Shown here: positions 1 to 11,098 of the stretch, in pieces | Position numbering within the stretch: position 1 is the stretch's first letter | Layout of the letters: each line of letters begins with the position of its first letter | Origin: Asterias rubens | Lineage: Eukaryota > Echinodermata > Asteroidea > Forcipulatida > Asteriidae | Length of the DNA: 64,000 nucleotides | Reading direction: 5' to 3' | Assembly: GCF_902459465.1 (NCBI RefSeq) | Contig: NC_047071.1 | Location: 13,784,385 to 13,848,384, forward strand | Translations under genes and position numbers: made by a program | Notes under the pieces: model-generated | What the model saw: only the letters and a program-made list of their open reading frames with translations | What the model was told of the DNA's origin: nothing | Databases searched by the model: none

Positions 1-14
1 TTTTGTGACTCTAG

Positions 15-3000
15 GGTGATGAAGATGACTGCGTCTTCAAGCTATCTACTCGTTCTGCTTGCAAGCACCTATGGAAGTGCTGTGTAGAGCAGCATGCATT
101 CTTCAGATTACCCCAGGCTGGAGATGAACCCATACACCAAAGAAAACTCTCCTTCTCCGGCTCCAGCTTTAGACATACGTAAGAATCATAACCTGTACAC
201 ACTATGTACACTTTTCAGGGATAAAAATTCTCTGGATTAACAAACCTAAAACTGGCTTAATCAGGGTAAAATTTAACCCTGCCCAGGACAAGGGTGAACC
301 CATCAATGCGGGTGTTTGTATGGAACTGGGTTAACTTTTCTCTGGGTTAGATATTGTCGTGTGAAAGGAATCTCCAGCTCAGTTTTAATCTGTGTTGAAG
401 ATTTGTTGTGGTGAAGACTGGCAAAGTGTTAGCCAGAGGGGTGTCTGGTGTCTTTTGGACACCCCTGTTTTAAATTTGGACAACCTGTTCTATCTGTTAT
501 AGTTACATGTAAATGTTTTGTAAGTGAACAATTTGGACACCCAGTTTTTATTTTCCATCGACAGTAATAGCTTTACTAATATTTCTTACCCCCTTTGATT
601 TCCCCTTTAAAGAGGGCGCACCCAACGGGAGGCCTTAGAAGCGTCATCGGAGCTAAGCCGACCCGAGCAGCAAGTCAACCGAGCTCCGAGCCGGAAGTAC
701 AACCGTCGTTTGTCGCAGACTGATATGTCATTGAAGAATGTAACGTCTGACGATGCGGTGTTTATAGACGATAATAATCCATCTAGTCCTAATGGGATCC
801 TTCTGAGATTATCCCCTCAACCAGCCCACAGGTAAAGATTTACTGTTCATCATTCCTTAAAGGCACTGGACACTATAGACCCTATTCACAACGAGCAGCG
901 CACAGGAATGGACTCCCCAAAAAGGCAGAAAATGGTAGACGCGCATTGTTCGGAGGTGCGTAAACATGTGTACCATCCTTTTGTGCACGTTTTTACACAC
1001 AAAATGGCGGACAGGAAACACGCGTATATGTGCGCTGTTGTTGAGAATAGGGTCTATTGGTAATTACTTAAAATAATTGTTAGCTGCATAAAAACTTACT
1101 TGGTAATGAGCAATGGGGAGCTGTTGATAGTATAAAACATTGTGACAAACGGCTCTCTCTGAGTAACATAATTTTTGAGGAAAGAGGTAATTTCTCACTC
1201 AAATAATAAAATACTTCAGTATGTTCTGTATGTATTAACTATATTGTGGTTGTTTTTGTATGGGCACTCCCTTACATAGGCTGTGCTTACTTAGATGTGC
1301 CCCCCAATTCCAAAAGTTCTTGTATTACTTTGTTTACAGTGTGTTTATATATTTATTTGAGGAGTTTGGAAATAAATGTTGTTGATTGGTTATTTCAGGT
1401 TATCTACTCACCGTAGGCAAAGTGGACGAGGCAGTCCAACTTCAGGAATAAGTACACGCTCTGTACCGTGGGAAGATGCAGAGCAAGCAAGGATGTAAGT
1501 TTATCTATCTGTCTTATTGTGGTGATGAGATGCTTCACTGCTGTACACTCTAACTTTAAGGGACACTTTGTCTGGGATCGGACGAGTTGGTCAATGAAAA
1601 GCGTTTAGAACCGTTTGTTATAAAATGTGTTTATATAAAGATGTTTTAAAAGCAGAATGTAATGATCCATACACGTATGCCTCGAAGTTGCATGGTGTCC
1701 TTATTCGTTGTGAACGGTACACCAATTTGTAGAGTCGCACTCCACAAAACTCCACTCCACAGCCGTCCGTGTTAGTTCGCAAATTTTCAAATAAAAACTG
1801 AATTTAAAATTTTAGTTTTTATTTCTTTCAACCCACCTTCCCACAATTTTAAAGAAGAACAAACATAAAGAGAATGATATGATATTTAATGCATTGCTCT
1901 AGTAAGGACTATCTGTAATTTGCATTTACATAGGGGTCTGTTCACACCACCGGGTAGCTCCCCAGTGTCTGTCCGCAGCTCAGCCTCCCGACATCGTCAT
2001 CGAGCTCGGTCAAAATCACCCGGTCCGTCTCGTCACCATGGTGATAGATCAGAGAGTGAGTCAGAGGCTGCTTATAGTTCAAGAAGAAGGTATGTACCAC
2101 AGAAGTAATTTCTTCATTTTTTAACTGAAAATCTGTTTTTTTTTTTAACCCTCCTCAAAAAAATATATAAAAAAATACAAAAGTAATAGTTGTAGCATTT
2201 AAAAACAAGAAGTATATATAGATGACGATTATGATGATGTGAACCGTGTCACTACGTTCATCTAATATATATATATATATTTCATAATTAAGATCAAATT
2301 CATAAAAAAACAAGAATATAAAACCATATTTGTGAGACTCAACTCATTGAGCATTTTTTTTTTTTTTAAAGAAGATGTTGAGTTGAAAAACAAAATCCTA
2401 GACAACTGGACTTGTCCTGTCTTTAGCTTACTGGCCCGACACTGAAATCACTGGGCCTAGATGTAAAATTTGCGCCCTGGTTTGTGTACTGTATGATTGG
2501 GACAGCAATTTATCTTTGCCCTTTTTTAAAAACCTGCATCATGTTTTATTTGATTTCTACAGACGGAGACGATCTGTCGTATCATCAGATGGAGGTAGTG
2601 ATCACGAGTCTCATCATCATCAACACAGGAAAAGAAGGTAAGGACAAGTCAACAATCTATAGACCCTTTCAAACTGTTCACATGCCTTTATACCCCAGTG
2701 GAACTTTTAATCTTTTGATGTTTGAATTATTTGTAGATCTCGGTCTCGAGGAGCAAGCAGTGGTAGTGAATCTGAGTTCAGTAAACATGACGACGATAGG
2801 AGGAGAAGGAGAAGGTAAGGAAAGATCATTGGATATGGGGTTGTAGGGTGTCATTTGATTGCTTGATTGGTTGATTGATTGATTGATTGATTGATTGTTG
2901 ATTGACTTTTTGACTTTTTAAAAAAGCACTTTATTCATTCACAGAATTCTACAGAATTACATTAATTTTCTGTTACAAAAGACAGGTCGTTAGTGGGAAT

Positions 3001-6000
3001 TGAAAATACATCCCAATAAAAACATCAGCAATTTCATTTGACATACGACTTGGTAGGAAAAGATTGATTTGGCCTTTAAATGAATAAATGATTGTTGTTG
3101 ATGCAGGGAACGAATGGTTAACTCTGATGGGCAATGGAAGGCAAGAGAAGAGAAGAAATCGGAGCGAGGTGAACTAAGAGAAGGTCAAGGTATCACGGTC
3201 AAGAGACTACGAGATGGGTAAAATTTATTCTTTCTTTTTATCCACTCTGTGCCAAAATGCTTAGCAGTGAGATTAATTTGTCAGAACTCTACGAGTTTTT
3301 GTTGTTGAGAACATCGTTGTCACAATGAAACATAAGAGATTTTTGGTTTTGGACGACGGATGGGTCTGCGACGGTAATGATGATATCTGCACAATCCATG
3401 CGTTGGCTTTTGAGGATGGTCGTCCCCACATTTCTTTGACAGCACTTGTGATGAATATGCGTTGTGCTGAAAATTACAACGTTTGGCTGAAAACTATCGC
3501 AGAACCATCCGTCGTCGAAAACAAAATCTCTCTTTTGACTAAATTTAAGACAACAAGGTTCTCATAAATTGCAAACGTTTTTTGTGTGGACTGTCCTGGC
3601 CATGAATCAGCCATGGTATATGTCTGAATCTCAGACTTAATGCCCATTATACAGAATACAACGACGAAGTTCTAATGAAAAACCTGCAGAAGATGTTAGA
3701 TCAGTTAAATGAACAGACAATAATTTCCCCAGTAGAAAAATAAATCCTTTGGGATCCCATTGAATATATAAAATGGATGAATATTTTTTTTTTTTTTTTA
3801 GGGTTTTGGTTGATGATCCCACCGACGTAGAATTCCAGAAACATATCAAGAAGGATCTGGTGGACCCAGCACTGTACACTGAGGAAGAGAGAAGGAATAT
3901 CCCCTACACAAACGTTGTGTAAGTCTAAATGACAATACTCGCAGCCCCCTAAACTTGTTTGTGAGAGAAGTCTATCCTTGTGTTTTGTTTTCTTTTATAT
4001 ACCCCTTGCATGATAGGTCACAAGACCCAAGTAGTGCACTCACTAAGGTCAAAGCAGACTTATCTCTGATCCGTCTGGGGTGCCTTGGGAAATCACTTTA
4101 AATGTACAAATGTTTGAATAGGGGCTTGAGACTTGCTTTATATCTATCTGGTGGACAGCGTTGGTCATTCCAATCATAACTGAAAACAAATCATTCATAT
4201 AGTTGTATGTGTTATTGAGAGGAATTTGGACCCTATAAATAATATCATTGGACCCTTTCGGTAAACAGTATTGTCCAAGGCCCACACCTCGTGTATCACA
4301 ACTTCTAGATCAAATAACAAACCTTGGAAATTTAATGCTCAATCTGTCATCGGAGTCGGGAGAAAATAACGAGAAAACCCACCCTTGTTTCTGCACGTTT
4401 CGCCGTGTCATGACATGGTGTTTAAAATAAATCCGTAATTATCGATATCGAGAACTGATATTGTTTCTCAAAAAGTAAAGCATTTCATGGAATAGTATTT
4501 CAAGAGAAGTCTTTCCCCACTACCTTTTGTAAACCCTGTAAGTTATTTGTAATTCTGTACCGAAAGGGTCCAATGGCTTTAAATTCAAAAAATTCAAGTG
4601 TCAGGTTTGGATCTTTGTACCAAATTCATATAATGTTAATATGTTCACAAACACTTAGTCACCAATGAGATGTTAGTACTGTCATCAATGGAGACAAAAA
4701 ACGTTTCAAGAACTTTTTCAAACTTTTCAAGAATCTTTAAAACTTTTCAAGAACTTTTTCAAACTTTTCAAGAACTTTTTCAAACTTTTCAAAGACTTTT
4801 TCAAGCTATATTTATTATTTATTTATCAATATTATTTATTTCTAGAACTGAGAGTGCAACAACAAATGGTCACCATCGACATCATCACCGACATGGTCAT
4901 TCACGGTCAAGAAGCAAGAGAAGTGAAGATTTCAGCGATGGGTAAATCTCTTTTTTTTCCTACGTTGTTCACAAAATGAATAAATAAGAAGAACAAAAAG
5001 ACAAAGTTTTTAAACATTTGTGTAAAACTTGTAGGGTTGCATGTGGCTGTGTGATAACGGTCAAAATTAAAGTTTATCACATGGCCACGATCCTGCAAGG
5101 TTTTTTTAAACGAATGTTCAAGACTAGGTCACCACATTCCTATTCATAAATGCCCTGTTTGTCAAAAAGCTGTAATAATATTGGAAAATCTGAAAAACTT
5201 TTCTGTAAATCTTCAATTCCTGTCAGTATATTGGCTGGCTCTGTTTTGCGAGGGGTCAATTAAAGAGGGGGCCTCAGTGGTTGTCCGTACACGCGTGTGG
5301 TAATAGATTTTATACTGAATACCAGTATGTATTAATTGTGTTACGCGTAAATTAGCGCCACGCTTCATTTCAACACTTCTCACCATGCATGTCACATGTT
5401 TAAACATGGCCATATGATATCCTCTAGACCAATCAGAATGGATAAACTATTCAGGGTATTTATGAATGTATGTTGAAATCAGTGTCAATTGCAACTCATT
5501 TGTTTACTGTTCAAAAATCTTTCTTAACTCTCAGCACTGCCAGTGAGCATTCTACAAGACATTATAGGAAACCGGATGGCACCCCACCACCCCCGTACTC
5601 CACAAATGGAGCCAACCGCCGTATTGATCCACCACACAAAGTCAAGGATTCTCAACTGGATAGTAGGGGTGATCCAGATAGGAGGGATGATGTTTTGATT
5701 CAGAATGGGTATTTAACTTCAGGCGGAGGGTTATTTGGTGGTCGGCAGCAAAGTGATTCAAACCAGGTAACAACAAAATTTCTGTCTATTTTATTAAACT
5801 CAAAAAGCATTATAATATAGAATGTTTAAATATTGCATCTTTTTAATATTGCATTGACATTATTTATTAGTTACAACTCTTACCACAAAATCAAATGATT
5901 TTAAAGTATTGAAGGAAACAAAATTAACAACTTAACAAACAAATGTCTTTTTAATGCTAAACAAACCTGCAAATTACTCTCTGAGAAAGTCTTTACCAGG

Positions 6001-9000
6001 GTCAAAATGTCAGGCAATGAACTGTTTGCATTCATATCATAGGTCCTTTTGGTCGGTATGCTTTTTTGTTATAGTTTATTATTTTGTGAAAGAATGATAT
6101 TATTTATAGTTTTTCTTATTATAATTTGTTTTTTGTTCAGGCGATTTTGTTACAAATTTTGTTCACACTTGTACTATAATATAATTCCTCTCTCTTTATC
6201 CAGAACCAAAGACTTCACAACCATACAGCAACAGCTCAATCCATCCACACTAATGGAACCCACGATAGACACGCCCAGAGATACCCACCCACCACCCATC
6301 AAGGCTCAACACCCACCCTGGGTATGGAAGAACTGTGTGTAACCCATAGTAGAGAGGACTCTGGATTGGGTAATGAACACGATTATACAGAAAGGTGAGC
6401 AGTTTTAAAGTCATCCAAGTTTAAAAACACTGGACACTATTAGTAGTTGTCAAAGACCAGTCTTCTCACTTTGTGTATCTCAACATATGCATAAAATAAC
6501 AAACCTGTGAAAATTTGAGCTTGATTGGAAAATTACTTCTTTCTCAAAAACTACAATGTACATCACTTCAGAGGGAGCCGTTTCTCACAATGTTTTATAC
6601 TGTCAACCTCTCCCCATTACTCGTTACCAAGTAAGGTTTTATGTTAATAATTGTTTTGAGTTATTACCAATAGTGACCACTGCCTTTAAACAAAAGTCTG
6701 TTTCGGTCAGAGTTGAAATTAATAGTAAGACCCTGGATTGGGTAATGAACACGATTATGCAAAAAGGTGAGCAGTTTGAAGTCATCAAGTTTGAGCTAAA
6801 GTTTCTTTTTTTTCAAAGAGGAATTTAATTTGCTGAGATGGGTATGTTGTGGAACCACCATAAAAAGGCAAAAAACTAAACATGTTTAGCATCCCCGCCC
6901 GCTTCCTTTTTAGAGGCTGCCTCCTTTTTTTGTATAAGATTGTATTCCCAAAGTTTCAAATCCTATTAAAAGTGTAAATTGTTCTTATTTCAAAGGTTAA
7001 AACTCTGTCACAACGTTTCCAGATATGTGGGGGGGGGTTAAGATTTAATAGATGTTAGGGCTGCTTTTTTGAAAAAAGGAAGGAGGAGGAATTTTTTTTT
7101 TTTTTAGTCTGAGATCGTTAAAAATTATAAAAGAAGAATAAAGGATGCTGCCTCTTTTTTTTTTTTTTTTTGCCTTGTTTTATTTCATCGGGGATAAACA
7201 TGAGTTTTATAAGAGGATTTTAAGAGTTTAACCACTGGTAATAAAACTTTCATGAATCAGCTTTCAGTCTCTCTTAATGATTCGCTTCCTCACCACAGAC
7301 AAACTACAACCCAGACCCTGAGGCGTAATGTACTCGACCAAAACGACGATGACCCTTTGTCATCAGGTGATGTTACCGACCTCAGATCGACCACCCACTC
7401 CTCTCAGGTCATTACCAGTAGGTCAGAGGGTCATCCTTCTTCGGCATCTCAGAGCGGAACACGAAGACATCCGCATAATGCGAGAACAGAAGTAACTCGG
7501 TCCAATGGTCAAGCCCCGGCCAGGTCTCATCATCTCCATAATGGTGGACCGCACTATCCTCAGAAACTACGTCTTCCGCATTCAACGAATAAACTCAGTC
7601 AGGATGTAATACACAAAGGTACATGTAGGACCCCATTTTAGCAATTCATCTCATAGCACTATACCTCAATCAGGGCATATTACTCAAGTCTTGTATTATT
7701 TGAGTGAGAAATTACCTCTTTCTCAAAAACTAATGTTACTTCAGAGGGAGCCGTTTCTCACAATGTTTTATACTATAAACAGCTCTCCATTGCTCATTAC
7801 CATGTAAGTTTTTTATTCTAACAACTATGTTGAGTAACTACCAATAGTGTCCAGGGGCAATTTCACTTAGGACTAGTCCTAGGAGATATACAAAACAGAT
7901 GGCTCATCCTAACTCAAGATAAGACTAGTCTTAACTCTTTGTGAAATCCACCCCTAACCAATGTGTGTAATTTACTCCTCTAAGGCCCTCCGTATATCCA
8001 CAACAACAACAACACAGAGAAGCGGAGCGTTCATTTATGGTCTGCACCGATAGAACCCCATCACTCATGTAAAACATCGTCACTGGTTGACGAGAGGGAC
8101 ATGCACGTACACAAAGGCACTGCTGGGAACCAGGGAGACACTGTTTCGGACGAGTTACCGGACTTCCCTCCTGGGTACAAACCGAGCAGCAGCAGAGGGT
8201 GAGTTTAAGGTTCAAAGTTGAGTGAACTACTAGCGCGAAATTGTAAAGTAATATTGTTGCCACTTAATTTTATTTTCAATAAATTTGTAGTAAAAGAAGG
8301 ATTTGAAACTTTGCATGGTGGAAATCTGATATGGAAAGGTTTGCGGTAACACCATGTAATGATAATTTCTTAATGAGTTGGGGGTGATTCTGACGGTTCT
8401 TTTCATAACCACCCCAACCCAGTTGATCATTCCCCGTACTTTTATGTATAGACCTTTTAAAACTCTGAGTGTTTTGTGCATTCGAGCCCAGTGCTTTTAT
8501 CAAACAGTGTTAAATTATGGGTGCTTTCGTTTAGCTTCCCTTGGTCTACCCCGCGGTGCTCACTCGGGTGAGCCCCTGACAAGAGCTAAACGAACGACCA
8601 CTCACCGCTCTCGTAGTGACGTCGTTTACCTGGGGCCAGCCCCTAAGTGACCCACTCCACAAGCAGGGCACTGGGGGCTGACCTGGGTGAGCCCCTGGAA
8701 TCATCGTCAAAAGCTATTTGAACACACCAGGGCAGACCGGGGATGACCCAGGGAAGCTAAACGAACGCATCCAAGGCAAGAAATAGAACAAACATTTCTA
8801 TATGCAGGCGTGATGTTTTCCCCCTACTTTCCGATTTGTTTTTGCCCTTGGAGAAATAAGAAAACTGTTATGAGGCCTGAAAAGTCTATTAAAGCCTACA
8901 CCATGTGTACATTTAGGTCAGCCCTTGTTACAGTGTACTAGATAAAATGTACCTACTTTTTGCCAAAGACCAAATACCATGGCTGTATATGGTTGTTGCG

Positions 9001-11098
9001 TAGTGTACACTTGTTTTTCATACTCGCCCCAAATTTGTTGGTCTTACAGCTTTTACAGGAACCCTAGGATTGTAGGATTGCAGTGGCACCGTAGTTCTAG
9101 TTTCAGCATTTGATCAGAGTCTGGTTGTATTTGCACTTCATATACTAACTGTCTGTTAAAGTTAGCATACTCAAACGTTTTGTTTATTATTTGTCGAAAA
9201 CGATCATCATTTAGGACTTGTTTGTAACCAATTGTGTTTAGTTTTAGCAGGATGAAGAGCGGACATTTTTGTAGAGTTATGTTAACATTTGTACTGAGAT
9301 GTGTTTGTTTTTCTAAACCCTCCAGACTAATTGCTCAACTGTAGTAGTTCTTATTGTAGTTGGTAAGTTGATGGTTTTGTGTTGAACAAGTGTGACTGAC
9401 AAACCTTACCTTAATTCCTTCACTTACATTACCACTATCAAAACCGTTTCCCTGTCATTAAAGTGTGTCTCCGTCCTTACCTTTCATCCACCACCTTGGG
9501 CTGGTATGATCATTCTCAACCTATTTGTTCTCCGATCCTGTATCATCCTACAAAATACCACAGTAGAATAATAGCCATAGCTAATTGACACCACAATATC
9601 AAGCAGCCAACGTTGTAGCCACGGATGGGCGGTGCCGGGCGGGCCTCGCCAGAACTAAGAAATTTTGCCCAGCACTCTGAGAAAATACACTGTTGCCCAA
9701 CAAGATTTCCTCCCGATTCGCACCAGCAATGATGGCACCGAATCTAAATATGAATAATTTTGTTGATCTGCTCTCACTTGATGGACCACTAAAATTGGTC
9801 TAGCTACAACACTGCAAGCAGCCATAGTTTATTCTCTGCTCTCAAACTCCATCATCCTACAAAACACCACAGTAGAATAATAGCCATAACATGCTTGACA
9901 CCACAACATCAAGCAGCCATAATAGTGTATTCTCTAGAGATAGCAACACAATTCACTACATTCATGTACATATATCGGCATGGAGGCTACAGCATTGTGT
10001 GCAGGCCCTCTTGTCTTGGCCTTGGACCCCTTCAAAATATTCACATGCTTTCAACTGAAGTGCCCTTTGTATTATGAAGATGTCAACACCTTTTCAAAGT
10101 AGGCACACTTCTTGGCTTTTTTGTACACCTTCAAAATATTCACATGCTTTCATTGAAGTGCCCTTTTCAAAAGTGAAAATGTCAACATCCCTTCAAAAGT
10201 TTGCAACAACTGTCTACTTCTCTCCTTATTGTGTTGTATTTTGTTACATTGACCATGATTAAGTCCTGATATAATCAACCAAATTTGTTATTGATCAATT
10301 CAACCAACGATTAGGCAATTTCATGAACCTCCATACAAATGTACTCAAAGTTAAATAATTGTCAACCATTTTTTACTATCCATTCCATTCCAGTAGCTTT
10401 TGGTGTACCATATCGCTAGTTTCCAATCCGTCAACTCATCCATATTAGAAATGCCCATAAGCCCAATTACTACATTATCATGACAATCCCATGTGTAAAC
10501 TGCATGACTTCATTTCAACCCAGCCAGAGTTGACCCCCCCCCCCCCCCCCCTCTTGGTGTATCCCGTCCCCTCATTATTTTGAGTCATCTTCTACTTGGT
10601 CCTCACTCTATGGTTTAAAGAATCCTTAAACTATCTGCTCTCCATCGATAATAAGCTTTATCCCTGATACTTTAACAAATAAATGGAATCAATTAGTTTC
10701 AAGTAAATACCACACGTTTAACCTTCTTAACCTTTAAAGAAATATGTTGTACAGGATGTTACACATTTGTGTAGGATTGGCTTCTAACTTTTGGAAGGCG
10801 TAAATATTGAGTTGGGAACCATTTTACTCATTCATTAACATAATGATTGTTTTCCAGTGTGTGTGTGCCAAGGGGCAGGGTCAACTTATATACACTTTAC
10901 TAATTGACGCACTCAAACCTACTGTACAAATGACCAGCTTGAAACGGTCAGACTGTCTGCAATTACTCTTTAAGTAATAATACTTATGTTATTTTTATTT
11001 TGTTTTGAAGATTCAAGCGCTACAGTTTAACCACACAGGAGATGATTCGAGTCAGCACACTGAATGGGGATCATCATGACCTGCTGACGGAACTTTGA
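15..11098 (+). CDS. EPB41L4A: EPB41L4A (band 4.1-like 4A / NBL4), 3' part, 14 exons
   Basis: This is a FERM-family cortical adaptor linking membrane proteins to actin and cell polarity. Exons read: 15-178, 613-831, 1399-1494, 1934-2089, 2563-2637, 2737-2814, 3107-3217, 3802-3918, 4846-4941, 5535-5766, 6204-6394, 7299-7618, 7985-8198, 11011-11098. They join in one open frame of 718 residues ending in TGA at 11096-11098; the N-terminus and most of the FERM domain lie left of the window. The first exon encodes the end of the FERM F3 lobe (ACKHLWKCCVEQHAFFRL), followed by GRTQRE and the FERM-adjacent PSRKYNRR. The assignment to EPB41L4A rests on family blocks in the right order: PWED, RSRSRGASSGSESE, MVNSDGQW, and FQKHIKKDLVDPALYTEEE followed by IPYT. 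The tail after IPYT is about 380 residues, clearly longer than I recall for the human protein. It is His-, Ser- and Arg-rich with no recognisable domain. The product ends in LLTEL. Confidence 0.85.
857..1220 (+). mobile_element. TTAA-flanked MITE family A, copy 1 (interrupted, 3' truncated)
   Basis: Starts TTAAAGGCACTGGACAC and continues after the nested insertion with attggtaattacttaaaat, then the family body (acttacttggtaa, gagctgttgatagtataaaa, tttctcactcaaat). The 3' terminus is missing. It is intronic in EPB41L4A. Confidence 0.75.
878..1054. mobile_element. Small palindromic transposon nested in another element
   Basis: The ends are inverted repeats of about 25 bp (gaccctattcacaacgagc at the left, its imperfect complement at 1030-1054). 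The element is flanked by TA on both sides. It interrupts a copy of the TTAA-type repeat just after its cactggacac end. Length and TA flanks suggest a Tc1/mariner-type MITE; the class is inferred. It lies in an EPB41L4A intron. Confidence 0.65.
1557..1790. repeat. Dispersed repeat, partial copy of the foldback at 40.4-40.8 kb
   Basis: Shares gagttggtcaatgaaaagcg, aagatgttttaaaag and aatgatccataca-type blocks with one arm and the centre of the larger foldback at 40.44-40.79 kb. It lies in the intron between 1494 and 1934. Confidence 0.55.
2862..2897. repeat. (GATT)n microsatellite
   Basis: About nine tandem GATT/ATTG units in an EPB41L4A intron, just after the donor at 2815. A second array of the same motif lies at 50.37 kb. 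Confidence 0.9.
3270..3565. mobile_element. Foldback (MITE-like) element in intron
   Basis: The left arm contains agatttttggttttggacga then cggatggg; the right arm carries its complement (ccatccgtcgtcgaaaac then aaaatctc). Outer parts also pair imperfectly (ttgttgttgagaac with the gttctcat region). An 80-codon ORF spanning it (3325-3567) is a by-product of the palindrome and resembles no protein I know. Confidence 0.6.
4245..4582. mobile_element. TTAA-type MITE family B, copy 1
   Basis: Ends are cattggaccctttcggta and, inverted, taccgaaagggtccaatg followed by gctTTAA. The interior includes tcatcggagtcgggagaaaa and cgtttcgccgtgtcatgaca, shared with copies at 35.94 and 52.83 kb. Intronic. Confidence 0.8.
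4700..4808. repeat. Short tandem array, unit about 21-23 bp
   Basis: About five imperfect units of the type aactttttcaaacttttcaa run up to 40 bp before the acceptor of the exon at 4846. This pyrimidine-rich array sits where the branch point and polypyrimidine tract would lie. Confidence 0.8.
6357..6791. repeat. Direct duplication of an exon end plus donor, flanking a MITE
   Basis: 6357-6424 holds the last 38 bases of the 6204-6394 exon, its GT donor and 30 bases of intron. 6729-6791 is a close copy (tggattgggtaatgaacacg, then gattat, then aaggtgagcagttt). Family A MITE copy 2 (6421-6689) lies between them. The downstream copy has a possible acceptor (ttaatag at 6719-6725), but splicing from it in the incoming phase shifts the frame, so it is probably non-functional. 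Confidence 0.8.
6421..6689 (-). mobile_element. TTAA-flanked MITE family A, copy 2 (internally deleted)
   Basis: Begins TTAA plus aacactggacactatta and ends gtgaccactgccttTAAA, with TTAA at both edges. Carries the family block ttcagagggagccgtttctc. Inverted relative to copy 1. Confidence 0.8.
7691..7854 (-). mobile_element. MITE family A, fragment
   Basis: Carries ttgagtgagaaattacctct, ttcagagggagccgtttctc, cattgctcattaccatgtaa and the terminal ccaatagtgtccag. The other end is missing. It lies between EPB41L4A exons at 7618 and 7985. Confidence 0.75.
7855..7958. repeat. Dispersed aggactagtcctaac-type repeat (family K)
   Basis: Partly palindromic unit: caatttcacttaggactagt at the left and agactagtcttaactctttg plus tgaaatccacccc at the right. 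Related copies lie at 13.45, 25.97, 30.02 and 63.61 kb. It sits just before the acceptor at 7984. Confidence 0.65.
8519..8770. mobile_element. Foldback element with gggtgc(a/t)ttcgtttagcttccc ends, long copy
   Basis: Left end gggtgctttcgtttagcttc, right end gggaagctaaacgaacgcat: inverted repeats of about 21 bp around a GC-rich interior. A compact copy with much longer pairing lies at 14325-14466. Intronic in EPB41L4A. Confidence 0.75.
9543..9920. repeat. Direct repeat pair, about 67 bp each
   Basis: 9543-9609 and 9852-9920 are near-identical (tcctacaaaa.accacagtag, then aataatagccata, gacaccacaa.atcaagcagc). They lie in the 2.8-kb last intron of EPB41L4A. Confidence 0.8.
10030..10190. repeat. 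Direct repeat pair, about 61 bp each
   Basis: 10030-10090 and 10129-10190 share ttcaaaatattcacatgctt, gaagtgccctttt and atgtcaacac/tcc. Short tandem-like duplication in the last EPB41L4A intron. Confidence 0.8.

Noticed and set aside
3325..3567. 80-codon ORF in an EPB41L4A intron
   Set aside because: It spans a foldback element; the open frame is a by-product of the inverted repeat.
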